Below are positions 1 to 9,320 of a stretch of DNA of 64,000 bases, piece by piece. Each line of letters starts with the position of its first letter. Position 1 is the stretch's first letter. The position numbers were made by a program, and so were the translations under genes. The DNA lies in NCBI GenBank assembly GCA_965222125.1, contig CBDCTC010000005.1:124001-188000 (forward strand), written 5' to 3'. The notes under the pieces are model-generated. The model made no database searches and had not been told where the DNA came from. It saw only the letters and a list, made by a program, of their open reading frames with translations. Source of the stretch: CAZENU01 sp965222125. GTDB taxonomy: Bacteria; Chloroflexota; Dehalococcoidia; Lucifugimonadales; CAZENU01.

Positions 1-413
1 GGGCTGGGTGGATCGTGAAGAGTGATGTGGACCGTCTCATCGACGATCACTGCCCCTCGGAGGCGATCGGAGCCGAACAGTTCCAGGTAGGAGTAGGTGG
101 TACGCGCCCCGATCGACCAGCCCACCAGGGTCACGTCGTGGAGTCCCAGCGTCTCGATGATGTCCCGCACGTCTTTCGCATATCGGGCCGTGCGATGCCC
201 CCAATCCGGCTTATCCGATCGGCCGCAGCCCCGGGTGTCGGGCGCGATCACGTGGAAACGCTGGGCGAGAACAGGGAAGTTGCGGCGCCACCACACGTTG
301 CTGAGCCCGCCGCCGTGTATCAGTATCACGTGCCTGCCGACGCCCGACTCATCGTAGTAGAGCCGCACGCCGTCGTTGGCCCGAACATGGCCTGAGTGTT
401 TGTCCATAGACAT
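1..413 (-). CDS. alpha/beta hydrolase, partial (C-terminus outside window)
   Basis: Only the first 137 codons are in the window. The translation shows an oxyanion-hole HGGG (residues 33-36), a DTRGCGRSDKP stretch typical of the alpha/beta hydrolase fold, and a nucleophile elbow GWSIG with Ser100. The closest families by eye are haloperoxidase- and haloalkane-dehalogenase-like hydrolases, but the substrate cannot be inferred. I chose the ATG at 413; a second ATG at 407 is equally possible. It is the last visible gene of a minus-strand run, 17 nt after the SDR gene, so it is probably co-transcribed with it and the glc genes. Confidence 0.85.
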   Translation of the reverse strand, partial: MSMDKHSGHVRANDGVRLYYDESGVGRHVILIHGGGLSNVWWRRNFPVLAQRFHVIAPDTRGCGRSDKPDWGHRTARYAKDVRDIIETLGLHDVTLVGWSIGARTTYSYLELFGSDRLRGAVIVDETVHITLHDPPS

Positions 414-430
414 CACGTGCTCCCGAGTCC

Positions 431-1222
431 TCACACGACCGAGCCAGCGCCGCCGTCGATGTTGATAGAGGCGCCCGTTATGTAGCTGGCCCGCTCCGAG
501 GCGAGGAAGGTGATGACGTCGGCCGCCTCCCGCGTCTCGCCGACACGTCCCAGTGGGGCGCCGTCGGCACGCCGCGCGTACCACTCCTCCAGCGTCAGTC
601 CGGGCTCGCGGGCGCGCTCCCGTTCCCATGTCCGCTCGCCCTGGCCGCTCTTGATAACCCCGATGCACACGGTGTTGACGAGTATGTTCTCGTGGCCGAA
701 ATCCTTCGACATCGCCTTGGTCAACGCGATTCCCGCCGCTCGGCTGACCGACGTGGGGACCGACCCGCCGGCCGGGGCCTTGCCGCCAACGGTCGTCACG
801 TTGATGATTCGCCCGCCGCCTTGGGCTCTCATGTGCGGAATGGCCTCGCGGGAGCACCTGATGGCAGCGTGGAGCTTGAGGTCGAGGTCGGCCTGCCACC
901 TCTCGTCGGTAGCATCGTCGAAGTGGCCCCCGGAAGACGTGCCTGCGTTGTTCACCAGTATGTCGATCCGCCCGTGCTCCGCGATGGCGGTTCGAAACAG
1001 CGCGGCTATCTGATCGGGCTTCGTCACGTCGGTCGTCACCGCCGTCACCTTCGCCCCGGTCGTCCGTCGGATCTCCTCGGCGGCCCGCTCCAGGACGTCG
1101 CGTCGGCGAGCGCAGATCACCACCTCGGCGCCCTCGGCGGCCAGACTCAAAGCCGCGCCTTTGCCGATACCCTCGCTGCCGCCGGTGACGACAGCAACCT
1201 TGCCTTTCAAACCCATGTCCAT
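431..1222 (-). CDS. SDR-family protein (3-oxoacyl reductase-like) with substituted active site
   Basis: This 263-residue Rossmann-fold protein has the SDR cofactor motif TGGSEGIG (residues 13-20), the NNAG motif (91-94) and the C-terminal INIDGGAG segment. Where classical SDRs have YxxxK it reads TSVSR (157-161), so both the catalytic Tyr and Lys are replaced, and the preceding Ser region is NVTT. A known subgroup of beta-ketoacyl-reductase-like SDRs also lacks the tetrad, so this may be a genuine lineage and not a decayed gene. NAD(P) binding is likely, but oxidoreductase activity is uncertain. It lies 54 nt downstream of glcF in the same operon. Confidence 0.88.
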   Translation of the reverse strand: MDMGLKGKVAVVTGGSEGIGKGAALSLAAEGAEVVICARRRDVLERAAEEIRRTTGAKVTAVTTDVTKPDQIAALFRTAIAEHGRIDILVNNAGTSSGGHFDDATDERWQADLDLKLHAAIRCSREAIPHMRAQGGGRIINVTTVGGKAPAGGSVPTSVSRAAGIALTKAMSKDFGHENILVNTVCIGVIKSGQGERTWERERAREPGLTLEEWYARRADGAPLGRVGETREAADVITFLASERASYITGASINIDGGAGSVV

Positions 1223-1276
1223 CGCACGCCTCCATCGGGAGGTCCGAGCCTGCCCGTCGCCGGGCGGCCCGCCCGT

Positions 1277-2590
1277 CTATTCCGCCGCGTAAGACTCGTC
1301 CAACAGGTCGGTGACGTACCGGACTTCCATGCTCAGGCCGGCCCGATGAACGCCCTGCCGCAGTTGCATGTGGCAGCCGGGGTTGGCGGTCGCGAGCACG
1401 TCCGCGCCCGTGTCCTCCACGGCGTTCATCTTGTTGTCCAGTAGCCTGAGCGAGAAGTCCCGCTGCGTGATCGTGTATGTGCCGCCGGCGCCACAGCATC
1501 TCGACGAGTTCGCCATCTCGACGACGTCCACGCCCGGAATCGAGCGCAGGAGCGCCCGCGGCGCCTCGGTGATCCGCTGCGCGTGGGACAGGTGGCACGA
1601 GTCCTGCAGTGTGACGCGATAGTCGAGCCTGCCCGCGGGCGGGATGAACGGCAGCCCCACCAGGAACTCGTGGATGTCCCGTACCTGTGTGCTCAGCCGC
1701 TCGGCTTCGCGGGAGTACTCGGGGTCGTCTTCGAGCAGCTCGCCGTACTCCTTCATCCGTATGCCGCAGCCGGCCGACGCGACCACCACGGCGTCGACGC
1801 CCGCCTCAAGGAACACCTCCACGTTGCGTCGGGCGAGCTCCCGGGCGGTATCCAGATCTCCGGAGTGGGAGTTGATCGCGCCACAGCAGACCTGCGCCTT
1901 CGGGACTACGACCTCGCACCCGTTCCTCGCCAGCACACGGGTCACGGCGTGCATCTCCGGGCCGTGGATCAGCGGCATCACGCAGCCGGACAGCAGCGCG
2001 ACTCTGGCGCGCCTTTCGCCGGCCGCCTGCACGATCTGCCCGGCCGCCTTGAACCTCGACCTCGGCACCTCGGGCGCCGACGCCTCCAGAGACGCCAGCC
2101 GAGCGGAGACCAGGCGCAGTACCCGCGACCAGCGCACCAGCCGCCGCAGACCGGACCGCTGGTACAGCCTGAGGCCGGCAATCAGAGCCGTCAGGCTACG
2201 CTGCGAGGGCAGCACCCGCTTCAGCAGTACGGAGGCGGCCAACCTCGGCAGAAGGCGCGGCTTACGGTAGCGCTCGACCTGGGCTTTCGTGGCCTCGATG
2301 AGCCGGCCGTAGGGCACGCCCGACGGGCACGCGACCTCGCAGGCCCTGCACTGGATGCACAGGTCCCAGTGCCGGAAGACGGTCGGCGTTATTCCGATGC
2401 GCTCCTCGTTGACCGCTCTCATCAGGGCGATCCGGCCCCGCGGCGACTCCGTCTCCAGTCCGGTCTCCACGTAGGTCGGGCACGCCTGCAGACAGAAGCC
2501 ACAGTGGACGCACTTGTACAGGTCTTCCTCTTTGGGTGCGTCGGGGCCCGAGAAAAGCTTCAGACCGCCGGGCGTCGGGGCGGCCATCAT
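1277..2590 (-). CDS. glcF: glycolate oxidase-type iron-sulfur subunit
   Basis: This 437-residue protein passes electrons from the flavoprotein subunits of a 2-hydroxy-acid (glycolate or lactate-like) dehydrogenase. Two [4Fe-4S] ferredoxin motifs sit near the N-terminus (CVHCGFCLQACP and CIQCRACEVACP). Two CCG domains follow, with QVCCGAINSH and SRCCGAGGTYT. Its length is close to that of other GlcF proteins. The start ATG overlaps the glcE stop by four bases (ATGA), indicating translational coupling. The order D-E-F is the classical glc order. The true substrate is not fixed by the sequence. Confidence 0.92.
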   Translation of the reverse strand: MMAAPTPGGLKLFSGPDAPKEEDLYKCVHCGFCLQACPTYVETGLETESPRGRIALMRAVNEERIGITPTVFRHWDLCIQCRACEVACPSGVPYGRLIEATKAQVERYRKPRLLPRLAASVLLKRVLPSQRSLTALIAGLRLYQRSGLRRLVRWSRVLRLVSARLASLEASAPEVPRSRFKAAGQIVQAAGERRARVALLSGCVMPLIHGPEMHAVTRVLARNGCEVVVPKAQVCCGAINSHSGDLDTARELARRNVEVFLEAGVDAVVVASAGCGIRMKEYGELLEDDPEYSREAERLSTQVRDIHEFLVGLPFIPPAGRLDYRVTLQDSCHLSHAQRITEAPRALLRSIPGVDVVEMANSSRCCGAGGTYTITQRDFSLRLLDNKMNAVEDTGADVLATANPGCHMQLRQGVHRAGLSMEVRYVTDLLDESYAAE

Positions 2591-3930
2591 AGGCCTCCCA
2601 CGAAACGGCCGGGATTCAGAGTCCTACCGGGATCGTATTGCTCTTTCAGTCGACGCATGACCTCGATCGTCTTGCCGACGTCATCCCAGATGTCGAAACG
2701 GGCCTTGACGTCGGCAGGACAGCGTTCGATGACGGCCCGGCCGTCCAGCGCGTGCGCGGCCGTTCTGGAGGCCGCGATGATGTCGGCGAGACCGTCGTAT
2801 TCCGCTGCACCATCTGCCGCGTACCACCGGGCCAAGACGCTGCCGTAAGCCGGGTTCGCGACCAGCGAGGGCGGCTCGATCAGGCCGTCAGCCAGCCCGG
2901 CCAGAGCATCCGCCAGCGCTGCCACCCGGGCCGGCTGAACGTAGGCTCGTACGCCGGCCAGCGGCCTGGTCGCGTCGTGGTACCCGAAGTCCGTGAGCCC
3001 GCGCCAAAGGCCGCGCGCAACGGTCTCGTCAAGGACTTCTACCGTTCCCGACGCGTGGCGGCCGGATTCAGCACGGCACTCCCGGACAAGCCTGTCGAGC
3101 GTCAGCGGCCTGCCTCCCAGCATGATGGCGAGATAGCTGGCCGAGTGGGGGAGAGCCACGCCCATTGTCTCCGACGTTGACTCGTCAAAGACGGTCATCG
3201 CCAGCGGTACTACGCTGCTGGAGAAGACCGCGAGAGCAACCTCGAAGGACCGCCGGGCCGAGTCGAAGGTCGCGAGCACCGTTGCCTGACTCGCCGGCCG
3301 AGGCGTCAGCTTGAACGACGCCTCGGCGATCACGCCAAGAGTGCCGAGGCCGCCGACGTGGAGACGTGCCATGTCATACCCGCTCACGTTCTTGACCACT
3401 CTGCCGCCAGTGTGGGTTATCCGACCGTCCGGCTGTGCGACCGTCATGCCGATCACGGTATCCCTCAGACTACCGTACTGCCATCGTGCCGGCCCGCTGA
3501 TACCAGTCGCGAGAGTGCCGCCCACGGTGGCACGGTCCGGCAGCGGCGCGTCGATCGCCAGGAACTGGCCCCGCTCGCCGAGCCGGGCCTGAAGCTCGCT
3601 CAGCGTCACGCCGGCCTGGACTGTGGCGGTCAGGTCGCCCGGATTGTGCGTGATACGGTTCAAGCGGGACGTGTCGACGACCACGTCGAGCCGCTCCGGC
3701 CGGTTGCCCAGGGCCGTTTGCGTACCCCCGCCCCGCGGCGCCACGGCCTTCCCCGCCGCGGCCGCCAGGCCCAATACCCGCGCGAGCCCTCCGAAATCGT
3801 CGGGAACGGCTACGACGGCCGGAGCGACCCCGTCAATCTCGTAGTCACCGGGACTATCGGCAATTGACGCGATTGCCGCCAGGTCGTCGGCGAAGCCGCC
3901 GCCGGTCGTTGGGCGCGCCTCCGTGGTCAC
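2587..3930 (-). CDS. glcE: glycolate oxidase-type FAD-binding subunit
   Basis: This 447-residue FAD_binding_4-type protein is the smaller flavoprotein-like subunit of the GlcDEF complex. The PRGGGTQTALG segment and TVGGTLATGISGP match the FAD-binding fold, and GRVVKNVSGYDM is the GlcE signature region. The C-terminal NPGRF motif closes the fold. It starts 7 nt after the glcD stop and shares ATGA with glcF, so the three are one transcriptional and translational unit. It resembles GlcD at the N-terminus but lacks the long oxidase C-terminal domain. Confidence 0.9.
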   Translation of the reverse strand: MTTEARPTTGGGFADDLAAIASIADSPGDYEIDGVAPAVVAVPDDFGGLARVLGLAAAAGKAVAPRGGGTQTALGNRPERLDVVVDTSRLNRITHNPGDLTATVQAGVTLSELQARLGERGQFLAIDAPLPDRATVGGTLATGISGPARWQYGSLRDTVIGMTVAQPDGRITHTGGRVVKNVSGYDMARLHVGGLGTLGVIAEASFKLTPRPASQATVLATFDSARRSFEVALAVFSSSVVPLAMTVFDESTSETMGVALPHSASYLAIMLGGRPLTLDRLVRECRAESGRHASGTVEVLDETVARGLWRGLTDFGYHDATRPLAGVRAYVQPARVAALADALAGLADGLIEPPSLVANPAYGSVLARWYAADGAAEYDGLADIIAASRTAAHALDGRAVIERCPADVKARFDIWDDVGKTIEVMRRLKEQYDPGRTLNPGRFVGGL

Positions 3931-3937
3931 CGGAGGC

Positions 3938-5374
3938 CTAAATGAACGCGCCGGCGCCGGTCCTGGCGACGGCCTTCGACTGCGAGAGTTCGGTGCGGGG
4001 CTTTCCGGTGGGGAATATCTTTCCCGGATTCAGGCGGCCTCCGGTATCGAACGCAGGGCCCAGCCGCGACATGGCCTCCATGTCGTCATCGGTGAACATC
4101 AGCGGCATGTACTCCTGTTTCTCCAGTCCGATGCCGTGCTCGCCTGAAAGCACGCCGCCGTGCTCGACGCACAGCTTCAGAATCTCCCCTCCGACGGCCA
4201 GCGCCCGGCGGGTCTGGTCCGGATCGCGCTCGTCGAAGAGCACGGCCGGATGAAGGTTCCCGTCGCCGGCGTGCAGCACGTTCGCTATGGGGAGATCGTA
4301 CTCTTCGGAGAGATCGCCGATCGCGGACATTACCTCCAGCAGACGCGTACGGGGAATCGTGCCGTCCACCAGATAGTAGTTGGGCGCCAGTCGGCCCAGG
4401 GCGCCGAGGACACCTTTCCTACCAGACCAAAGACGCTCACGCTCGACGGCGTCCTCGGCCGTCCTGACCTCGATCGGGTCGAACTCGGCGCAGAGGCGCT
4501 CTATCTCCTCGGCTTCCTCGCTCACGGACTCGGCGAGGCCGTCGACCTCGACCAGGAGAATGGCCCCGGCGCCGTCCGGGTAGCCGGCGTCGACCGTGCC
4601 GTCCAGGCACAACCGGTCCATCATCTCGATTGCGGCCGGAATGATCCCGGCCGCGATGATCGCAGAGACGGCCGCGCTGGCCTGGTCGATCTCGCGGAAC
4701 GCCGCGAGCAGCGTGCGAACGGCCTCGGGCTGCTTGAGCAGCCGGACCACGACCTTGGTCACCACGGCCAGCGTGCCCTCTGAGCCGACGACTATTCCCC
4801 GAAGGTCGTAGCCCGGGTACTCTCTATTCCTGCCTCCGAGCCACTGGACGGAGCCGTCGGCGAGCACCACCTCCATACCGAGTACGTGGTTGGTCGTGAC
4901 TCCGTAGGCGAGGCAGTGCGGGCCTCCGGAGTTCTCGGCAACGTTGCCGCCGATCGTGCAGGCCCTCTGGCTGGACGGGTCCGGGGCGAAATAGAGGCCG
5001 TACTTGGAGGCTTCGTCGGTGAGGTCCAGGTTGACGACGCCGGGCTCGACGACCGCAAGCCGGTTGACCGGATCGATCTCCAAGATCTTCGCCATGCGCG
5101 TGAGGGCCAGCACGATGCCGCCGCGTTCGGCAACGGCGCCTCCGCTGAGCCCTGTGCCGGCGCCGCGCGCGACGATGGGCAACTCTCGACGGTGGCAGAC
5201 GCTCATCACCGCCGACACCTCGGCCGTCGAAGCGGGCAGTACGACCGCGTCGGGCAGAGCTCGGTCGACCGACCCGTCGTACTCGAAGACGATCAGGTCC
5301 TCCGGCTCGTGCACGACGTAGTCGCCGCCCACGATAGCCTCAAGCTCGTCTATCACACCCTCGTGATCAGGCAT
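3938..5374 (-). CDS. glcD: FAD-linked oxidase, glycolate/lactate dehydrogenase catalytic subunit
   Basis: This is the catalytic flavoprotein of the operon, with FAD_binding_4 and FAD-oxidase C domains. Visible motifs are GAGTGLSGGA, IGGNVAENSGGPHC, HAGDGNLHP and GVLSGEHGIGLEK, all characteristic of GlcD/D-lactate dehydrogenases. I use the ATG at 5374 (MPDHEGVIDE, 478 aa), where family similarity begins. An upstream in-frame start at 5452 would add 26 residues with no family resemblance. It is first in the minus-strand operon glcD-glcE-glcF-SDR-hydrolase. Confidence 0.9.
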   Translation of the reverse strand: MPDHEGVIDELEAIVGGDYVVHEPEDLIVFEYDGSVDRALPDAVVLPASTAEVSAVMSVCHRRELPIVARGAGTGLSGGAVAERGGIVLALTRMAKILEIDPVNRLAVVEPGVVNLDLTDEASKYGLYFAPDPSSQRACTIGGNVAENSGGPHCLAYGVTTNHVLGMEVVLADGSVQWLGGRNREYPGYDLRGIVVGSEGTLAVVTKVVVRLLKQPEAVRTLLAAFREIDQASAAVSAIIAAGIIPAAIEMMDRLCLDGTVDAGYPDGAGAILLVEVDGLAESVSEEAEEIERLCAEFDPIEVRTAEDAVERERLWSGRKGVLGALGRLAPNYYLVDGTIPRTRLLEVMSAIGDLSEEYDLPIANVLHAGDGNLHPAVLFDERDPDQTRRALAVGGEILKLCVEHGGVLSGEHGIGLEKQEYMPLMFTDDDMEAMSRLGPAFDTGGRLNPGKIFPTGKPRTELSQSKAVARTGAGAFI

Positions 5375-5859
5375 CGGCTCCACACTCGCACAGATACCGC
5401 CATGATAGAGAATCACACACCGGGCGTCCAACCGAGCGGGCCATCGTTCCACGAAGGCTTGCTTCCCATCCTGCCCAACCGCCGCCTCTCCCAGGCGGCC
5501 CGGTCATGAGTAGAACGGACTCAGATACGAGGATGAGAGGGAGAGCGCAGGGCGTGTCTGTTGATGTTCGAGATGTGGAAAAGCAGCCTTGAGTCCACCG
5601 AGGCATTCGGGGCATTCCGGCGCACCGACCCGACCAAGGGCCCATCATTGTCAACAGACGTCGGTTGTACCGGACCCGCTACCTGAGAGTCTCGGCGCGC
5701 CGGGCTACAGGCAAAGGACGCCCAAAACCCTTTTTGCCGCCGACGCTGTCCCGTGCCTTTGGGACCAGCGTAACGGATGACGAAACAATTGGGGCAGGTC
5801 TCGTCCCTAACGCCTTTCTCCCACCACAAGCCGCTCTGGGCCGTGACTTCTCAGGAGAC
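5375..5859. other. upstream region of glcD with no recognised gene
   Basis: About 490 bases upstream of glcD. The short open frames on both strands overlap each other and match nothing I recognise. The region presumably holds the glc promoter, but no convincing -35/-10 pair was found. Confidence 0.5.
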
Positions 5860-6030
5860 TCACCCCACTCGAGTACTTCCTGTGTGCTGTTCTGACCCCG
5901 TAGTCACGTTTGCCTTGTACCCACACGTGAGGGAATCGTTCAGGCTGCTCTCCAACCCATCGGTCAGAAATTGTGAGTGGTACGGTTCGTATCTGCGACT
6001 GACTCGTCCGATGGTCTCGAATATGTTCAT
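5860..6030 (-). CDS. small ORF, 56 aa, possible gene fragment
   Basis: A short frame begins at an ATG preceded by a strong Shine-Dalgarno sequence (AGAGGAGG, about 5 nt upstream). It begins MNIFETIGRVSRRYEPYHSQ and ends after 56 codons. The ribosome site and the non-random N-terminus argue for a real gene start. The abrupt stop and absence of a continuing frame suggest a 5' fragment of a longer gene that has been truncated. Function unknown. Confidence 0.3.
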   Translation of the reverse strand: MNIFETIGRVSRRYEPYHSQFLTDGLESSLNDSLTCGYKANVTTGSEQHTGSTRVG

Positions 6031-6162
6031 GGAGCCTCCTCTCTACGGGACTTCTCTGCCAGTCATCGGATTGGGCAAAGGAGTCTCGCATATGTCGACG
6101 TGATCGCAACCTCGACCCACCTGCCAGGTTGATCCGTAGACCCCGGGGTAGGGTTCGCTGCT

Positions 6163-6615
6163 CTACTCGACTAGCATTGGTAAATAGATGGTGCCAGTCT
6201 TATCGCCTATAGATCGGATCGGTGCTTGATGGCTCCCTGTCTTTCCCTTGACCTCGACCTTGAGGCTGCGGCCCACCGCTCGGAGCGCCCTTTGCACCTG
6301 GCTCATGTGGGAGCGGTGGTCCGGGTTGGTCAGCTTGCGCACCGCGGACTCGCTGACGCCGAGTCTGTCGGCAAGCTCCACCTTGGTGATGCGCTGCGCC
6401 CTCATAGCCGTGTATAGAGCGAGTTTGGCGGCGACGACGGTCGGCACGGGGACCGACACCTGACCGTCGGCCGCCTCGCTCGGAGTGGGGATGTCCCACT
6501 TCTCGTGGACGTATCCGGCCAAGGCCGTAGCGAGAGCGTCCTCCGCCATTGCCAACGCCTCGGCGCGATTCCTTCCGCCGGCGATGGCCTCTGGCACGTC
6601 TGGGAACGTGGCCAC
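6163..6615 (-). CDS. hicB: HicB-family antitoxin with C-terminal HTH
   Basis: The protein has the HicB core (VATFPDVPEAIAGG then an EALAMAEDAL helix) followed by a helix-turn-helix (VELADRLGVSESAVRKL), as in antitoxins that bind their own operator. The frame is open upstream of the GTG at 6615 (DAALVDGGL), matching the usual first HicB strand, but no good start codon lies there, so the true N-terminus is unclear. It follows a hicA-like toxin gene that carries a frameshift (6630-6808). If that frameshift is real, this is an orphan antitoxin. Confidence 0.75.
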   Translation of the reverse strand: MATFPDVPEAIAGGRNRAEALAMAEDALATALAGYVHEKWDIPTPSEAADGQVSVPVPTVVAAKLALYTAMRAQRITKVELADRLGVSESAVRKLTNPDHRSHMSQVQRALRAVGRSLKVEVKGKTGSHQAPIRSIGDKTGTIYLPMLVE

Positions 6616-6629
6616 CAGCCCTCCATCAA

Positions 6630-6808
6630 CTAACGCGGCATCGCGGCAAGTACGTCTTTCCTGAGCTCGCCCCGTTCCACCGTGGTGAACCGCGCGCCGA
6701 CATGGACTCTGCCGTGACTGCCCTTGCCGTGAGTCGGGTCAAAGCGGAAGGATTGTCCCGTCTTGCGAGCATACTCCCTCGCTCGCTGATGGACTCACGG
6801 CTGGTCAT
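6630..6808 (-). pseudogene. hicA: hicA-like toxin gene with a 1-nt deletion
   Basis: The frame starting at ATG 6808 reads MTSRESISER. The HicA body (EYARKTGQSFRFD..GKGSHGRV....TTVERGELRKDVL) lies in another frame and ends at a TAG at 6630. Joining them needs one extra base within the first 35 nt, which restores the length expected for HicA. The conserved GSH is intact. The gene therefore looks inactivated by a single deletion, unless it is a sequencing error. hicB follows immediately. Confidence 0.7.
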
Positions 6809-6814
6809 GAATCC

Positions 6815-6843
6815 ATTATCGCATCTTAAGGTACGACTGATAA
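6815..6843 (-). promoter_or_regulatory. sigma70-like promoter for hicA/hicB
   Basis: Read on the minus strand: TTATCA (-35, 6838-6843), a 17-bp spacer, then GATAAT (-10, 6815-6820). The hicA ATG starts only 6 nt after the -10 box, so the transcript would be leaderless or nearly so. Confidence 0.5.
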
Positions 6844-7036
6844 CCAATGACAGATTGTCGAAGCGATGGACCGTGGGACGGGCAGGACAACCTCCAGCGG
6901 CGGCCTGTAACTGGGCGGGCTGTGAGGCATCTCGCTGCGCCGATGGGTTGGTTTCTACGGCTGTCAAATTCACGCCCTCGTTCTCAGGTAACATATTGGG
7001 CGCACTTCCGGGGAAGAATCCTCAGGCGGGATACCC

Positions 7037-7963
7037 ATGACTGATCGCGTTCTCGTAACCGGCGGCGCCGGCTTCGTCGGCTCCCACATCGTGGACCGGC
7101 TCGTCGGGCAGGGCGACGATGTGCTCGTGGTGGACGATTTATCGACCGGCAGGGAGGACTACGTCAACCCCGGGGCCCGGCTCGACCGGCTCGACATACG
7201 CGACCGCCGCATGTCGACGGTTGCACGTTCGTTCAGGCCTCATCGCATTGTCCACTGCGCGGCACAAAAGTCCGTGCCCGCCTCGATGTCCGACCCGAGG
7301 AACGATGCGGACGTCAACATCGTCGGCGGCCTCAATATGGCACAGGCGGCGGTGGATGCCGGGTGCGCGCAGTTCATCTACATAACGACGGGCGGAGCGC
7401 TCTACGGGAACCCCGACTATCTGCCGTGCGACGAGGACCACCCCGTGCGGCCCATCAGCGCGTACGGTCTGAGCAAGTGGACGTTCGAGCTGTACGCTCG
7501 CATGCTGCTGGCCCCGGTAATGAGGCTACACGTACTCAGGCCGGCGAACGTCTACGGCCCCAGGCAGGACCCCGACGGCGAGGCGGGTGTCGTCGCGATC
7601 TTCAGCAAGCGAATGCTCGGGGGCGATAGGGTCACCATCCACGGCGACGGCGAGCAGACCAGGGACTGGGTATACGTCGACGACGTGGCGCTCGCGTGCG
7701 ATATGGCCGGCCGGGCCGACGAACCGGTCACGGTCAACGTCGGGGCCGGCCGGAGCACAAGCGTCAACGGGCTGTTCGAAGTCATCGCCAAGGAGACCGG
7801 CTACACGCTCCCACCGGTCCGGGAGGAGGAGCGGCGTGGGGACGTCCGGCACATCGTGCTGGACAGCTCCCGAGCTAGCCGGCTCATCGGCTGGACTCCT
7901 CAGACCCAGTTCGAAGAGGGTCTGCGCCAGACAATCGATTGGTTCAGGCTGCAAGACGCCTAG
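7037..7963 (+). CDS. NAD-dependent sugar epimerase/dehydratase (GalE-like)
   Basis: This 308-residue extended SDR has a TGGAGFVGSH nucleotide-binding motif (residues 8-17) and an active-site YGLSK (Y143, K147) preceded by TTGG. The NVYGPRQ and GDGEQTRDWVYVDDVA segments are typical of UDP-glucose 4-epimerase-like enzymes. It probably makes a nucleotide sugar for the polysaccharide locus that starts here. The exact sugar cannot be told. The ATG at 7037 has no competing in-frame start. Confidence 0.9.
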   Translation: MTDRVLVTGGAGFVGSHIVDRLVGQGDDVLVVDDLSTGREDYVNPGARLDRLDIRDRRMSTVARSFRPHRIVHCAAQKSVPASMSDPRNDADVNIVGGLNMAQAAVDAGCAQFIYITTGGALYGNPDYLPCDEDHPVRPISAYGLSKWTFELYARMLLAPVMRLHVLRPANVYGPRQDPDGEAGVVAIFSKRMLGGDRVTIHGDGEQTRDWVYVDDVALACDMAGRADEPVTVNVGAGRSTSVNGLFEVIAKETGYTLPPVREEERRGDVRHIVLDSSRASRLIGWTPQTQFEEGLRQTIDWFRLQDA

Positions 7964-8011
7964 CACGGTACCTGACGCCATGACGGTCCGTGTGCGTGGC
8001 CGGGTAGGGTA

Positions 8012-9307
8012 GTGACCCGAAGACATCCGGCCTGCCGGACAACGGAAAGCGAGGACTCGAGCCAGGTGGACTCTCGACGCGCGGACGACGCGTCCCGGAT
8101 CGAGGGAACGGCGGCCCAGTGGAAGGCGCTGGGCTTTCTGGCTCTCGCGGAGCTTCTGGGCATGACGCTCTGGTTCAGCGCGTCGGCGGTGGTGCCGGCC
8201 CTGAACGAGGAGTGGGACGTCTCGCGGGTCGCCTCGGCGTGGCTGACCATGTCGGTGCAGATAGGTTTCGTCTTGGGGACGTTCTTGAGCGCGGCCCTGA
8301 ACCTCCCCGACCTGCTCAACTCCCGGCGCCTGTTCGCGGCATCCGCCGTACTAGGGGCGGCGTCGAACGCCGCGTTCGCGCTCCTGGCCTCCGGGCTCGC
8401 CGTCGCGATACCGTTGCGGCTGCTGACGGGCGTCTTCCTGGCCGGAGTGTACCCGCCTGGAATGAAGGTGGCCGCTACGTGGTCCCGCCGCCACCGCGGA
8501 CTCGCGATCGGGCTGCTCGTCGGAGCGCTGACCGTCGGATCGGCGTCCCCGCACCTGGTCAGGGCGGCGGGCGACATGCCGTGGGAGCGGGTCGTCCTGG
8601 TCTCGTCCGTGCTGGCGGTCCTCGGAGCTGGCATAGTCCTGGGACTCGTCCGCGACGGTCCGTTCGGAGAGGGCTCGCCGAGATTCGACCCGAGAGTGGC
8701 GACCCGGTGCCTCGTCCAGCCGGGCGTGCGGCTCGCGAACTTCGGCTACCTCGGCCACCAGTGGGAGCTGTACGCCATGTGGACCTGGGTCCCCGTGTTT
8801 CTCGTCCAGGCGCTCGAGGCGAAGTCCGGCTCGGAGTCCATGGCCAGCCTGGTCGCCTTCTTCGTCATCGCGATCGGCGGCGTGGGATGCGTTGCGGCCG
8901 GACTGCTCGCCGACCGGATCGGCAGGACCACCGTGACGTCGGCCGCCATGGTCGCGAGCGGCAGCATGGCGCTGCTGGCAGCCGTGCTGGTCGACGCCCC
9001 GCTGTGGCTGCTGATACCCGTTCTCTTGATATGGGGTTTCACGGTGATTGCCGACTCCGCCCAATTCTCCGCCGCGATCACCGAGATGAGCCCGAGAGAA
9101 TATCTTGGGACCGTGCTGACGATGCAGACTGCGGTCGGATTTCTGTTCACGCTTCTCACCATCCAGCTTGTGCCGCTGCTCGTGGAGTCACAGGGCTGGA
9201 CGTCCGGCTTCGCCGTGCTCGTGCTCGGCCCCGCGTTCGGCGTGTGGGCCATGCTTCGCCTGCGCGGACAGCCGGAAGCCAAGAAGCTGGCCGGAGGCCG
9301 ACGCTGA
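8012..9307 (+). CDS. MFS transporter
   Basis: The protein has about 12 hydrophobic segments and the major-facilitator signature between helices 2 and 3 is loosely recognisable; RIGRTT marks the mid-protein loop. The annotated start is a GTG at 8012; the first about 35 residues are polar, so a later GTG near 8066 is possible. Substrate unknown. Its place between an epimerase and the ligase-like gene hints at a transport role linked to the polysaccharide locus, but that is inference only. Confidence 0.8.
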   Translation: MTRRHPACRTTESEDSSQVDSRRADDASRIEGTAAQWKALGFLALAELLGMTLWFSASAVVPALNEEWDVSRVASAWLTMSVQIGFVLGTFLSAALNLPDLLNSRRLFAASAVLGAASNAAFALLASGLAVAIPLRLLTGVFLAGVYPPGMKVAATWSRRHRGLAIGLLVGALTVGSASPHLVRAAGDMPWERVVLVSSVLAVLGAGIVLGLVRDGPFGEGSPRFDPRVATRCLVQPGVRLANFGYLGHQWELYAMWTWVPVFLVQALEAKSGSESMASLVAFFVIAIGGVGCVAAGLLADRIGRTTVTSAAMVASGSMALLAAVLVDAPLWLLIPVLLIWGFTVIADSAQFSAAITEMSPREYLGTVLTMQTAVGFLFTLLTIQLVPLLVESQGWTSGFAVLVLGPAFGVWAMLRLRGQPEAKKLAGGRR

Positions 9308-9320
9308 CGGGCCTGCGGGT

